A DNA stretch of 6,181 bases from Pseudomonadota bacterium (GCA_003242495.1 QGUO01000225.1:1-6181); one strand, 5' to 3'. Counted from the first letter of the stretch, positions 1-5,705 are shown. Numbers and translations are program-made. The notes: generated by a model from the sequence alone, not told the origin.

Positions 1-1
1 C

Positions 2-214
2 GTGCTCGCCGCCCAGCTCCATCGACTCCTGCAGGCGCGCCGCGCCCGCCAGATCAGCGGGATCGTGCTGCTCGCCTTCGGCGTCTGGCTGGTCATGGCC
101 GCGCTCAAGCCCATGCATGGCCCCGGGCATCATCCCCACCCGTCCGCGTCGACGGCGGTGATGGATGGCGCACCGACGCCCCATGGGACACGGCGCGCGC
201 ATTCAGGCCACTGA
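2..214 (+). CDS. C-terminal end of a TauE/SafE (DsbD_2-like) membrane protein, 5' truncated
   Basis: Only the last 70 or so codons are present. The frame is open to the left edge, so the GTG at position 2 is an internal codon and not a supported start. A basic stretch (RRARQ) is followed by one hydrophobic segment, about residues 18-35 (SGIVLLAFGVWLVMAAL), which reads like the last transmembrane helix of the sulfite exporter TauE/SafE family in its DsbD_2-like form. In proteobacteria this group often lies near cbb3 oxidase assembly genes and is linked to metal or cytochrome maturation. After the helix comes a polar tail with seven His (MHGPGHHPHP, then PHGTRRAHSGH), which could bind metal. 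The stop is TGA at 212-214. The family call rests on one helix and its flanks, so it is tentative. Any small membrane protein with a similar tail would look the same here. Confidence 0.5.
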   Translation: MLAAQLHRLLQARRARQISGIVLLAFGVWLVMAALKPMHGPGHHPHPSASTAVMDGAPTPHGTRRAHSGH

Positions 215-314
215 ACTGAAAATCCGCCGCAGGCGCACGGCTCGACTCGTTCCGGGCCGGTGCGCGTTCACACCCGGCAGCGGAACCGGGAGACGACCGC
301 ATCCGTTGCGCTAT

Positions 315-436
315 CAAGGATGGAGCTTCGGCGACAAGATCTGTCTTCGCTTTTTTCTACAGTATGTGCACGATTCACCCCGTGTGCAGACCTGAAGTGA
401 AGCGAGCCTCTCTCGTCAGTTGGAGCTCCATTCTTG
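315..436 (+). repeat. Structured palindromic element, copy 1
   Basis: The arms 315-332 and 419-436 pair over 18 consecutive positions when read as + strand RNA. There are 14 Watson-Crick pairs and four G-U pairs (319/432, 328/423, 330/421, 331/420). On the minus strand the same four would be A-C mismatches, so the + strand is the likely functional one. Smaller hairpins lie inside: TGCAC 367-371 with GTGCA 384-388, and CGAG 403-406 with CTCG 412-415, the latter ending just before the closing arm. A second copy lies 312 bp downstream. I do not recognise the family. It could be a structured RNA or a dispersed palindromic repeat. Confidence 0.6.
331..356 (+). terminator. Candidate intrinsic terminator inside element copy 1
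   Basis: GCGA (331-334) pairs with TCGC (347-350), and after a two-base bulge AGA (337-339) pairs with TCT (344-346), leaving a four-base loop. Six T residues follow at 351-356. This would end transcription of the membrane-protein gene that stops at 214. The stem is short and bulged, so the call is moderate. It shares bases 331-332 with the long closing stem of the element, so the two folds compete slightly. Confidence 0.4.
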
Positions 437-626
437 CGTTCCGGGCTCGCGAAACCCACGGACGCCACCTCGGGTTCGATCCCTCGGGCGGCCCCAAGTC
501 GCCCCTCCCATCGGGGCCACATCATTGATTGAGCCGCTGACAGGCGCCGGCGCAAACACCTCTGTCGGGCCTCGACGGTGAGCGCGGCGCACCGGAACTT
601 CCGACGGCGTTGAGCGGTTCGCCAGT

Positions 627-749
627 CAAGGATGGAGCCTCGGCAACGATACGCGGCGCAGAGTTCCGGGACAGGCTGTGCAACAACCCCCCATACGCAT
701 CCTGCAGGAACACTGGTCACGTTCCCGTGAGACTGGGGCTCCATTCTAG
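627..749 (+). repeat. Structured palindromic element, copy 2
   Basis: The 5' arm (AAGGATGGAGCCTCGG, from 628) closely matches copy 1, and the 3' arm lies at 733-747. Positions 629-643 pair with 733-747 without a break, with G-U pairs at 631/745, 640/736 and 642/734. An A-A mismatch at 628/748 separates an outer C-G pair (627/749). Compared with copy 1, a U-A pair (327/424) has become C-G (639/737) and a G-U pair (331/420) has become G-C (643/733), so pairing is kept while bases change. A hairpin next to the closing arm is also kept in place but not in sequence (TCACG 717-721 with CGTGA 726-730). The interiors otherwise look unrelated. Confidence 0.6.
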
Positions 750-860
750 GATGGCCAGGTGTCCGGATTGTCTCCCTTTCGCGGCCTCGGATCGCAGCCT
801 CGGGTAGAGCAGGCGCGAACGGCTCACGGATGAACCGCTGCCAATGATGTGCGGTCCGCA

Positions 861-890
861 AAACGAAAGGCCCGCCGGAGCGGGCCTTTC
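861..890 (-). terminator. Intrinsic terminator of the TonB-dependent receptor gene
   Basis: GAAAGGCCCG (865-874) and CGGGCCTTTC (881-890) form a perfect 10-bp stem with a six-base loop. Read on the minus strand the stem is followed by GTTTTG (the complement of 860-864), a short U-tract. It lies about 50 bases past the receptor stop codon. No T-run follows on the + strand, so it acts mainly for the minus-strand transcript. Confidence 0.85.
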
Positions 891-941
891 GGGCGTCGAG
901 TCTACACGTCGACGCTTGGTTTCGCGGGTGTCGTTCCGTGG

Positions 942-3389
942 TCAGAAGTTCCTGCGAACCATGAGCGACCACTCACGCGGCCGTGCGGGCTGGGCAGCGG
1001 TCCAACCGCCGAACCCCGAGATGTCAAAGACGTTGTTGTAGTAGTACTCGTCGAGCGCATTGGTCAATGTGGCCGCCACCTCCCAGTCGCGATCCGGCGA
1101 ATGCCAGGCCAAACGCGCATTCACCAGGTCGAAGCTCGGCGTTCCCATGGAGGTGGTGACGTTCGGCACCCGGTCGTCCTCGTAGTTGTAGTCGACGCGA
1201 CCGGTGAGCGAGCTGCCATTCGGCAACTCGAACACGTGCTGCAGGCCGACGCTGAACTTGTACTGCGGAATGCCCGGCGGGCCGTCCGGATTCCTGATGA
1301 ACGCAGGGTTCTCCAGCACGACCGGATCGATGCGCGTGTACTTGGCGTCGATCCAGCTCCCCGAGAAGTCGAGCGTGGTGTTGTCGGCAAGCTGCCAGAG
1401 CACCTCGAGCTCCGCACCGCGATACTCCGAATCCTGCGCGTTCACGGTGGCCAGGCAGGGCGCTTCGGGCTCGAGGCCCGGGCAGCGGCTGCCGGGCGCG
1501 CCGACCTGCTGATCCGTGTAATCACTCAGGAACAGCGCACCGTTCACCCGCACGGTGTTGGCGAACAGGTCGGACTTGAAGCCGAGCTCGTAAGCGGTCA
1601 GCTCCTCCGGCTGGAACGGCAGGATGTGATTGACATGGTAGAACCGCGGGGAGACGCCTCCGCTCTTGAAGCCGGTCGAGACCGTCGCATAGGTCATGAA
1701 GGTGTTCGACCAGCGATAGTCGAAGCTCAGGCGCCAATCGAAGCGATCCGCGGTGAACGTCACCAGATCCGCATAGCCGCCGTTCGCCCGCAGGTCGGCG
1801 AACGCCGGATGCAGGCTCGGGGTGCGTCCGCCGTCACCCGGGTTCAGACGCCCGAGGAGCTGGCTTTTCTCCTCGTCGCTGTAGCGAATGCCGGCGGTGA
1901 GGTTGATGCGATCGGTCAGGCGCCACACCGTGTGCAGGAATGCGGCCATGGCCTCGCTGTCGGCGATCTCATCGCTGATGAAGTCGAACTGTCCGGGACC
2001 GATGTTGTAGCCCAGGTCGACGCGGTTGCGGTTCTGGTTCTTCTGCGTGAAATAGAAGAGCCCGAAGGTGTAATCGAGGATGCCGGAGCTGCCGCTGAGG
2101 CGCAGCTCCTGCTGGAAGGAATGCCCGCTGAGCTCGTTGAAGCCGTTCTCACCAGGCAGCGGTGTCCCGTCGTGCGCGATGGAGAAGTCGTTATAGAGCT
2201 CGCGATACGAGGTGATGGACTTCAGGTTCAGGTCGGCGTTCAGGGCCCAATCCACGGTCAGCGCCGTGCCCCAGTTCTTCAGATGGTTGATGGGCGGCGT
2301 GCAGTAGGGAGTGCGCTCGAAGCCCACCGCGGGGTTGAAGCCGCTGGTGTCATTGCAGAAGGTTTCGTAGGTGTAGTAGCCCTCGTCGGCGACGTTGAAC
2401 CAGGGTCCCCATTGCGGGCCCATCGGCGCAACGTCGTGCGCATCGAGCAGCACCATGGCGGCGGCCTCCGAGCGATCGTTGACGAGGTCGGCCGTCAGGG
2501 TCATCTCCAGGTTGTCGCTGGCGATCCAGCGCAGTGCCGCGCGCCCCGCGGTATACGACTGTCCGCCGAGCGTGCCGACCTTGCAGCCCTTCTTGCCGAT
2601 GCCGCCCGAGGCAATGCCGAGGTCCGCCGCGAGTTCCGGTTGATGACAGGCGAAGTCGAGACGATCGACATAGCCATCCTGGCTGTTCGAGGCGCCCGAG
2701 ATGCGCAGGAACAGGTTGTCGGCAAGCGCCAGGTCGGCGGCACCCCGTGCGCCGAGACGGCTGAAGCTGCCCGTGACGACCTCGGCATAGCCGCTGCCAT
2801 CACCGCTCGGCGGCCGGGTGATCAGGCGCACCGAGCCGCCGATGGCGTTACGGCCCTGCAGCGTGCCTTGCGGGCCGCGCAGGATTTCCACGCGCTGCAG
2901 GTCGACGATTTCGAATGCCGAGCCGGTGAGCGTCGGGAAATAGATATCGTCGATGTACATACCCACGCCCGGCTCGAGCGCGAAGTTGAAGTCACCCTGG
3001 CCGATGCCACGGATGAAGGCGCTGGTGGAGGAGCCGAAGGGACCGGACTGTTGCTTGATCTGCACGTTGGGCGCCTGCTGGGCGACATCGTAGATGGCCT
3101 TTTGTCCGCGGGCGCGCATCGTCTCTTCGCTGATGGCGGTGATGGCGATAGGCGTGTCCTGCAGCCGTTCCTGGCGGAACTGCGCCGTCACCACGATCTC
3201 TTCGAGGGTCGAACTGGACGCACCGTCCTGGGCCAGCGCCGGGGCGGCGGCCGCACCGAGCGCGAGCGCCACCGCGCTGGCGATGCAGCGCCGGGCGCTG
3301 CGGGTCAGCGTCGTGGACATGGGCGAGGTTTCGATCGTGACAGCGGTGTAATTCTTATGGGTCACATACGGATCGTTCAGACGATTCAT
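942..3389 (-). CDS. TonB-dependent outer-membrane receptor
   Basis: A complete 815-residue receptor for TonB/ExbBD-driven uptake across the outer membrane; the substrate cannot be read from sequence. Residues 24-54 form a signal peptide (basic start, Ala/Leu-rich core, ending in ALAQ). The TonB-box-like EEIVVTA follows at about 63-69. The plug spans about 75-195, with RGIGQGDF, YIDDIY and the hallmark RVEILRGPQGTLQGRNAIGG (166-185). The rest is the 22-strand barrel, with a C-terminal strand ending in Phe, the usual outer-membrane assembly signal. Length is normal. Start 3389 is chosen for AAGGTG five bases upstream; the alternative ATG at 3320 (792 aa) gives a more usual signal peptide but has no clear ribosome site. 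Cysteine pairs C248/C269, C345/C363 and C636/C645 probably lie in loops and may be disulfides. The gene is monocistronic, with a palindrome-bearing promoter upstream and a strong terminator downstream. Confidence 0.95.
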   Translation of the reverse strand: MNRLNDPYVTHKNYTAVTIETSPMSTTLTRSARRCIASAVALALGAAAAPALAQDGASSSTLEEIVVTAQFRQERLQDTPIAITAISEETMRARGQKAIYDVAQQAPNVQIKQQSGPFGSSTSAFIRGIGQGDFNFALEPGVGMYIDDIYFPTLTGSAFEIVDLQRVEILRGPQGTLQGRNAIGGSVRLITRPPSGDGSGYAEVVTGSFSRLGARGAADLALADNLFLRISGASNSQDGYVDRLDFACHQPELAADLGIASGGIGKKGCKVGTLGGQSYTAGRAALRWIASDNLEMTLTADLVNDRSEAAAMVLLDAHDVAPMGPQWGPWFNVADEGYYTYETFCNDTSGFNPAVGFERTPYCTPPINHLKNWGTALTVDWALNADLNLKSITSYRELYNDFSIAHDGTPLPGENGFNELSGHSFQQELRLSGSSGILDYTFGLFYFTQKNQNRNRVDLGYNIGPGQFDFISDEIADSEAMAAFLHTVWRLTDRINLTAGIRYSDEEKSQLLGRLNPGDGGRTPSLHPAFADLRANGGYADLVTFTADRFDWRLSFDYRWSNTFMTYATVSTGFKSGGVSPRFYHVNHILPFQPEELTAYELGFKSDLFANTVRVNGALFLSDYTDQQVGAPGSRCPGLEPEAPCLATVNAQDSEYRGAELEVLWQLADNTTLDFSGSWIDAKYTRIDPVVLENPAFIRNPDGPPGIPQYKFSVGLQHVFELPNGSSLTGRVDYNYEDDRVPNVTTSMGTPSFDLVNARLAWHSPDRDWEVAATLTNALDEYYYNNVFDISGFGGWTAAQPARPREWSLMVRRNF

Positions 3390-3390
3390 T

Positions 3391-3405
3391 GATTCACCTT
3401 GAGGC
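3391..3405 (-). promoter_or_regulatory. Ribosome binding site deciding the receptor start
   Basis: Read on the minus strand, GCCTCAAGGTGAATCAATG places AAGGTG five bases before the ATG at 3389. The downstream in-frame ATG at 3320 is preceded by a C-rich stretch without a Shine-Dalgarno match. This favours the longer product with 23 residues ahead of the signal peptide. Confidence 0.6.
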
Positions 3406-3476
3406 TCGCGCCTGTTTGTTGCACGTGAGGCGGCGCGGACCAAGACATCCCCCTAAGCCGCCCCGGAACCGGCCCT

Positions 3477-3505
3477 TGTATAACGGCCGTTATGATCCAA
3501 CTCGA
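3477..3505 (-). promoter_or_regulatory. Weak sigma-70-like promoter for the receptor gene
   Basis: On the minus strand, TATACA (3482-3477) could be a -10 and TCGAGT (3505-3500) a poor -35, 17 bp apart. Transcription would start near 3470 and give a leader of about 80 nt. The -35 matches consensus at only three positions, which would fit a promoter needing an activator, or this may not be the promoter. Confidence 0.3.
3480..3493. promoter_or_regulatory. Perfect 14-bp palindrome, candidate operator
   Basis: ATAACGGCCGTTAT is a perfect inverted repeat about 90 bp upstream of the receptor start. It overlaps the candidate -10 on the minus strand and a TATAAC on the + strand. Length and symmetry suit a dimeric repressor such as a TetR-family protein. 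No regulator gene is present in the window, so the binding protein is unknown. Confidence 0.45.
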
Positions 3506-3542
3506 CTCTGAGGGAAACTTGAATCGATCGAAAGTGCACGAC

Positions 3543-3570
3543 ACGGGCGTTGCCTGCCGGCGACGCCCGT
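3543..3570. repeat. Strong 12-bp hairpin
   Basis: ACGGGCGTTGCC (3543-3554) pairs with GGCGACGCCCGT (3559-3570) around a TGCC loop, with one T-G wobble at 3551/3562 as read on the + strand. No T-run follows on either strand, so it is not a standard intrinsic terminator. Confidence 0.6.
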
Positions 3571-3632
3571 CGCGCCGATGGCGGCACAGGCGGTGCTGGG
3601 CGGAACCGGATGGGCTTGACCGGGCCGAACGC

Positions 3633-3661
3633 TGCGGCGACGAGGTTGGCCGCAATTTTTT
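3633..3661 (+). terminator. Candidate + strand intrinsic terminator without an upstream gene
   Basis: TGCGGC (3633-3638) pairs with GCCGCA (3649-3654) over a ten-base loop, followed by one A and six T residues (3656-3661). No + strand gene precedes it. It would only make sense if an untranslated RNA is transcribed rightward from near the palindrome at 3480-3493. The stem is only six pairs, so chance is possible. Confidence 0.35.
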
Positions 3662-3668
3662 CGATTCA

Positions 3669-3694
3669 GCGAACCCCTTGATGCCGGGGTTCGC
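3669..3694. repeat. Perfect 9-bp hairpin
   Basis: GCGAACCCC (3669-3677) and GGGGTTCGC (3686-3694) are exact inverted repeats around an eight-base loop. It begins eight bases after the T-run at 3656-3661. No U-tract follows on either strand. Confidence 0.6.
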
Positions 3695-4028
3695 GCGGCC
3701 GCGAGGGCCTCAGGAAGTGAGGCTCATCCGCAACGACTCGAGTCGGTCGGTGGGTGTCCAAGATGCATGCAGTCGACGCCGAGCAGGCGAGGTTGAGCAC
3801 CGGTTGCTGCTTGCCTGGTCAGTTCAAGACCAGGATGATCGCGCCCGATTTGATGATGACCATCGTGATGGTGGCTGACACCATTGCCGTCCCCGTGTCT
3901 TGCCCGCAAACTCTGAGAACCCCGCGTCGATGGAAGCGGCCCCGAGATCTTTCCATACGATCCGTTCATCGCGTCGCAGCCTATCCCTTTTCCCTTCTCG
4001 ATACTCGTGCAGCGCTCGCAAAACGGGA

Positions 4029-4808
4029 CTAGCAGCAACCCTCCGTGCTGCGTAATACCGGCGTCGCAAGCAATTCGTCACCCACGGTCGGCACGGTTCG
4101 ATACAAGGTCAGGGTGGCCGGCTCGCTCGCCGGGCGCTCGCAACAGACTGCGAGCAGATACTGCGGATTCGGTCGAAACTGCCAGAACCCCCAACGGCCG
4201 GGATCGTCTCCCAGCTCGGCATCGATCTCGATCCGAACGGATCGCTCGTCGGGATAACGGAAGCTGAAACGGTCGAGCGGCAACGCCAGCCCCATGCCCC
4301 GGGCCTTGATGTATGACTCCTTGAACGTCCAGTATTCGAAAAAGCGGTCGTGGCGCCGCTCGGGCGGCACGGCGGCCAGCTCGGCGACCTCGATCGGTGA
4401 AAAGAACCGCTCGGCGATCCCCAGCGACACTTCCCGGGACGCGAGATTCTCGACGTCGACACCGAGCGCGCAGCGCCGCGTCACGCCGAGCGCGATCAGG
4501 CCGCGGGTATGCGAGACATTGAAGCACAGACCCGTCGCTTCGACATGCTCACGGGCAATCTCGGGGCGGCCATGACCGTTTTTCGAGAATACCCAGGCAG
4601 TCGGCTCGACGGGCGCATAACGCGAGAGCGTGGTGCGCACCAATGCCCGGGTCACCAGGTATCGTTGGCGATCGTCCGCGAAATAGAAGCGTCGCTGCTG
4701 GACGCGCTCCTCCTCGCTCAACAGCCGGTGAAAGTCGGCGAGCAGACGTCCATCGAGAATGTCCTGGTAGTACGTCAACCAGATATCTATGTGCGGGCGA
4801 CCAGCCAT
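4029..4808 (-). CDS. Sfp-type 4'-phosphopantetheinyl transferase
   Basis: This 259-residue cytoplasmic enzyme moves the 4'-phosphopantetheine arm of coenzyme A onto a serine of carrier proteins (ACP or PCP), turning apo forms into holo forms. All family landmarks are present in order: an N-terminal half with WVFSKNGHGRPEI (about 72-84, motif P1), FNVSHT (96-101), GVDVE (116-120) and FEYWTFKESYIKARG (157-171). By alignment with Sfp, D118, E120 and E164 should bind Mg2+, K168 is the conserved catalytic-site lysine and H100 the CoA-contacting histidine. Length matches the Sfp/Gsp class rather than short AcpS. Start ATG 4808 is the first in frame; GGTGA lies nine bases upstream and a GAGG lies too close. 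No synthase or carrier-protein gene is in the window, so its partners must lie elsewhere. It ends in a Cys-Cys pair before TAG. Confidence 0.93.
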   Translation of the reverse strand: MAGRPHIDIWLTYYQDILDGRLLADFHRLLSEEERVQQRRFYFADDRQRYLVTRALVRTTLSRYAPVEPTAWVFSKNGHGRPEIAREHVEATGLCFNVSHTRGLIALGVTRRCALGVDVENLASREVSLGIAERFFSPIEVAELAAVPPERRHDRFFEYWTFKESYIKARGMGLALPLDRFSFRYPDERSVRIEIDAELGDDPGRWGFWQFRPNPQYLLAVCCERPASEPATLTLYRTVPTVGDELLATPVLRSTEGCC

Positions 4809-4901
4809 GCCTCGATGTCACCGGAACCGACGGAAGGAACGCCCTGGGCATCCGGACGCGGCGAGCCGTGCCGGAATGCGCAGACGGGCGTCTCGCCCTG
4901 C

Positions 4902-4930
4902 CTTATACGCGTTTGTATGCGTCGGCTCCA
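4902..4930 (-). promoter_or_regulatory. Possible promoter of the transferase gene
   Basis: On the minus strand TATAAG (4907-4902) lies 17 bp after TGGAGC (4930-4925), a weak -35. The start would be near 4894, giving a leader of about 86 nt that opens close to a small hairpin (GGGCG 4886-4890 with CGCCC 4894-4898). A broken dyad, ATAC at 4905-4908 and GTAT at 4915-4918, overlaps the -10. Confidence 0.3.
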
Positions 4931-5042
4931 GAGAGGCCCGTACGTCTACGGCGGCCGGCCCAGCCCCAGCGGACACCGTCCGCCCCGCAGCCGACGCGGC
5001 GACTGTTCAGGGCCGAATTCGCTCCGCGCGGGCGCAGACGCA

Positions 5043-5090
5043 GCGGTCACCGCACCTGCAGGCTCCAATCATCCATGCCGCGGTGACCGC
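5043..5090. repeat. Paired 11-bp palindromes downstream of the BON gene
   Basis: GCGGTCACCGC (5043-5053) and GCGGTGACCGC (5080-5090) are exact reverse complements, and each is itself symmetrical around its middle base. They are 37 bp apart centre to centre, and the pair starts four bases past the BON stop codon. The transcript could fold them into an 11-bp stem with a 26-nt loop, but no U-tract follows. They may be a 3' end stabilising hairpin, or twin binding sites upstream of the transferase gene. Confidence 0.55.
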
Positions 5091-5093
5091 ATC

Positions 5094-5705
5094 TCAGCCG
5101 GGCCTGACCCGGGCGAGTGTGCGCGGCTCGTCCGAGACACGGATATCGTTGAACACATGCCGTACGCCGCGAACGGCTTGTGCCAGGTAGGTGGCTTGGC
5201 GTTTTGCAGCGCGCGATCGGATTTGCCCCCTCAGCATCACTTCGCCGCTCTTGACCGCCACCGTCACCTCGAATGGATCGATGCGCCCGTCCTCCCGCAA
5301 GCGCTGGCAGACCTCGTCGTAGATGCGCCGATCGGAACGCTCGCCGGGCGGCATCCCACTATTTCGATGATGTGCGCGTCGCGGCCGCTGCGGAGCCGGA
5401 TGCTCGAACTGATTGCGACCCTGAGCGCTGCGGGTGAGGTCCTGGTCGAAACGATCGTAGTCGGTCAGCGCGATGGCACGACCGAAGTCACCGTGCTCCC
5501 ACTCGTACTGGGCGGCGAAGCGCCGGTGCTCGTCGCGCTCGGCATCGCGATAGCGACGCAAGAGCTCCCGATCGCCGTACAGGTAGTCGCCGGTGAGGGC
5601 GCTCACCGGGTCATGCTGCTCGTTCGCGTGCCGCGCGCTCCGACGCGCGACGCGTGGCGTCAGCCGCTGCTGCGGCCCCGAAGCCCGTGGATCCCGGTCT
5701 GCCAT
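5094..5705 (-). CDS. BON-domain protein
   Basis: A 203-residue protein. The C-terminal part, about residues 121-191, is a BON domain: SDRRIYDEVCQRL, a central V-x-SGEVMLRG strand-turn, and a final GVRHVFNDIRV. BON domains occur in OsmY, secretins and many stress-related proteins and are thought to bind membranes or lipids. The pattern here is nearest the BON proteins with a charged, Asp/Arg/Tyr-rich N-terminal half. Residues 1-120 are polar and rich in Arg, Asp and Gln, and look largely disordered. No signal peptide or membrane helix is seen, so a cytoplasmic or cell-surface-associated place is possible but not shown. The frame stays open upstream to 5843, but ATG 5705 is chosen because GGAGG lies six bases before it and the extra 46 residues look like intergenic translation. 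It is divergent from the cytochrome gene. The exact role is unknown. Confidence 0.85.
   Translation of the reverse strand: MADRDPRASGPQQRLTPRVARRSARHANEQHDPVSALTGDYLYGDRELLRRYRDAERDEHRRFAAQYEWEHGDFGRAIALTDYDRFDQDLTRSAQGRNQFEHPAPQRPRRAHHRNSGMPPGERSDRRIYDEVCQRLREDGRIDPFEVTVAVKSGEVMLRGQIRSRAAKRQATYLAQAVRGVRHVFNDIRVSDEPRTLARVRPG

Larger units (their letters stand above)
215..941. other. Gene-free intergenic region with paired structured elements
   Basis: Open frames here, including a 234-codon minus-strand one at 268-972, are Arg-rich, lack a good ribosome binding site and resemble no family I know, so I call no gene. The region holds two related elements (315-436 and 627-749), a possible + strand terminator (331-356), short hairpins (for example GCCCC at 501-505 with GGGGC at 513-517) and the receptor gene's terminator (861-890). 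The 437-626 spacer between the elements shows a repeated CCTCGGG (468-474, 482-488) and nothing else I can name. Confidence 0.7.
3494..4028. other. Gene-free region rich in inverted repeats
   Basis: The open frames here (for example 3492-3878 and 3754-4032 on the + strand, 3724-4038 on the minus strand) lack ribosome sites and familiar motifs, so none is called. Inverted repeats are frequent: 3543-3570 (12-bp stem with one T-G pair, loop TGCC), 3633-3654 followed by T6, 3669-3694 (9-bp stem, loop of 8), 3707-3723 (6-bp stem, loop GGAAG), palindrome CGACTCGAGTCG at 3734-3745, 3814-3834 (7-bp stem, loop of 7), and overlapping repeats at 3859-3884. From 3885 to 4028 I see nothing notable, and no clear terminator for the transferase gene. 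Confidence 0.6.

Noticed and set aside
468..496. tRNA 3' end look-alike (GGGTTCGATCCC and a terminal GGCCCCA)
   Set aside because: Only three T-stem pairs form with a seven-base loop, and there is no matching 5' acceptor strand GCCGCCC upstream. It is not a tRNA, and with no integrase nearby an attachment-site remnant cannot be supported.
268..972. 234-codon minus-strand frame across the left intergenic region
   Set aside because: It overlaps the receptor's 3' end and terminator and both structured elements. Its product is Arg-rich with no familiar motif.
849..3392. Open + strand frame of 847 codons lying wholly opposite the receptor gene
   Set aside because: It mirrors the receptor's codons in a GC-rich genome, has no recognisable domain, begins before the receptor's terminator and lacks a ribosome site. 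The receptor is certain, so this is an antisense shadow despite its length.
3390..3476. Riboswitch in the receptor leader (for example cobalamin)
   Set aside because: The leader is only about 80 nt and I see no cobalamin-type box or long conserved fold, just a CACGTG and a small GGC-GCGA-GCC hairpin.
3492..3878. 128-codon + strand frame starting at the edge of the palindrome
   Set aside because: No ribosome site, an Arg/Asp-rich product resembling translated hairpins, and a T-run with terminator-like stem inside it.
3754..4032. 92-codon + strand frame with a short hydrophobic stretch
   Set aside because: The hydrophobic part comes from the overlapping ATG/CAT-rich inverted repeats. There is no ribosome site and the rest is Arg-rich.
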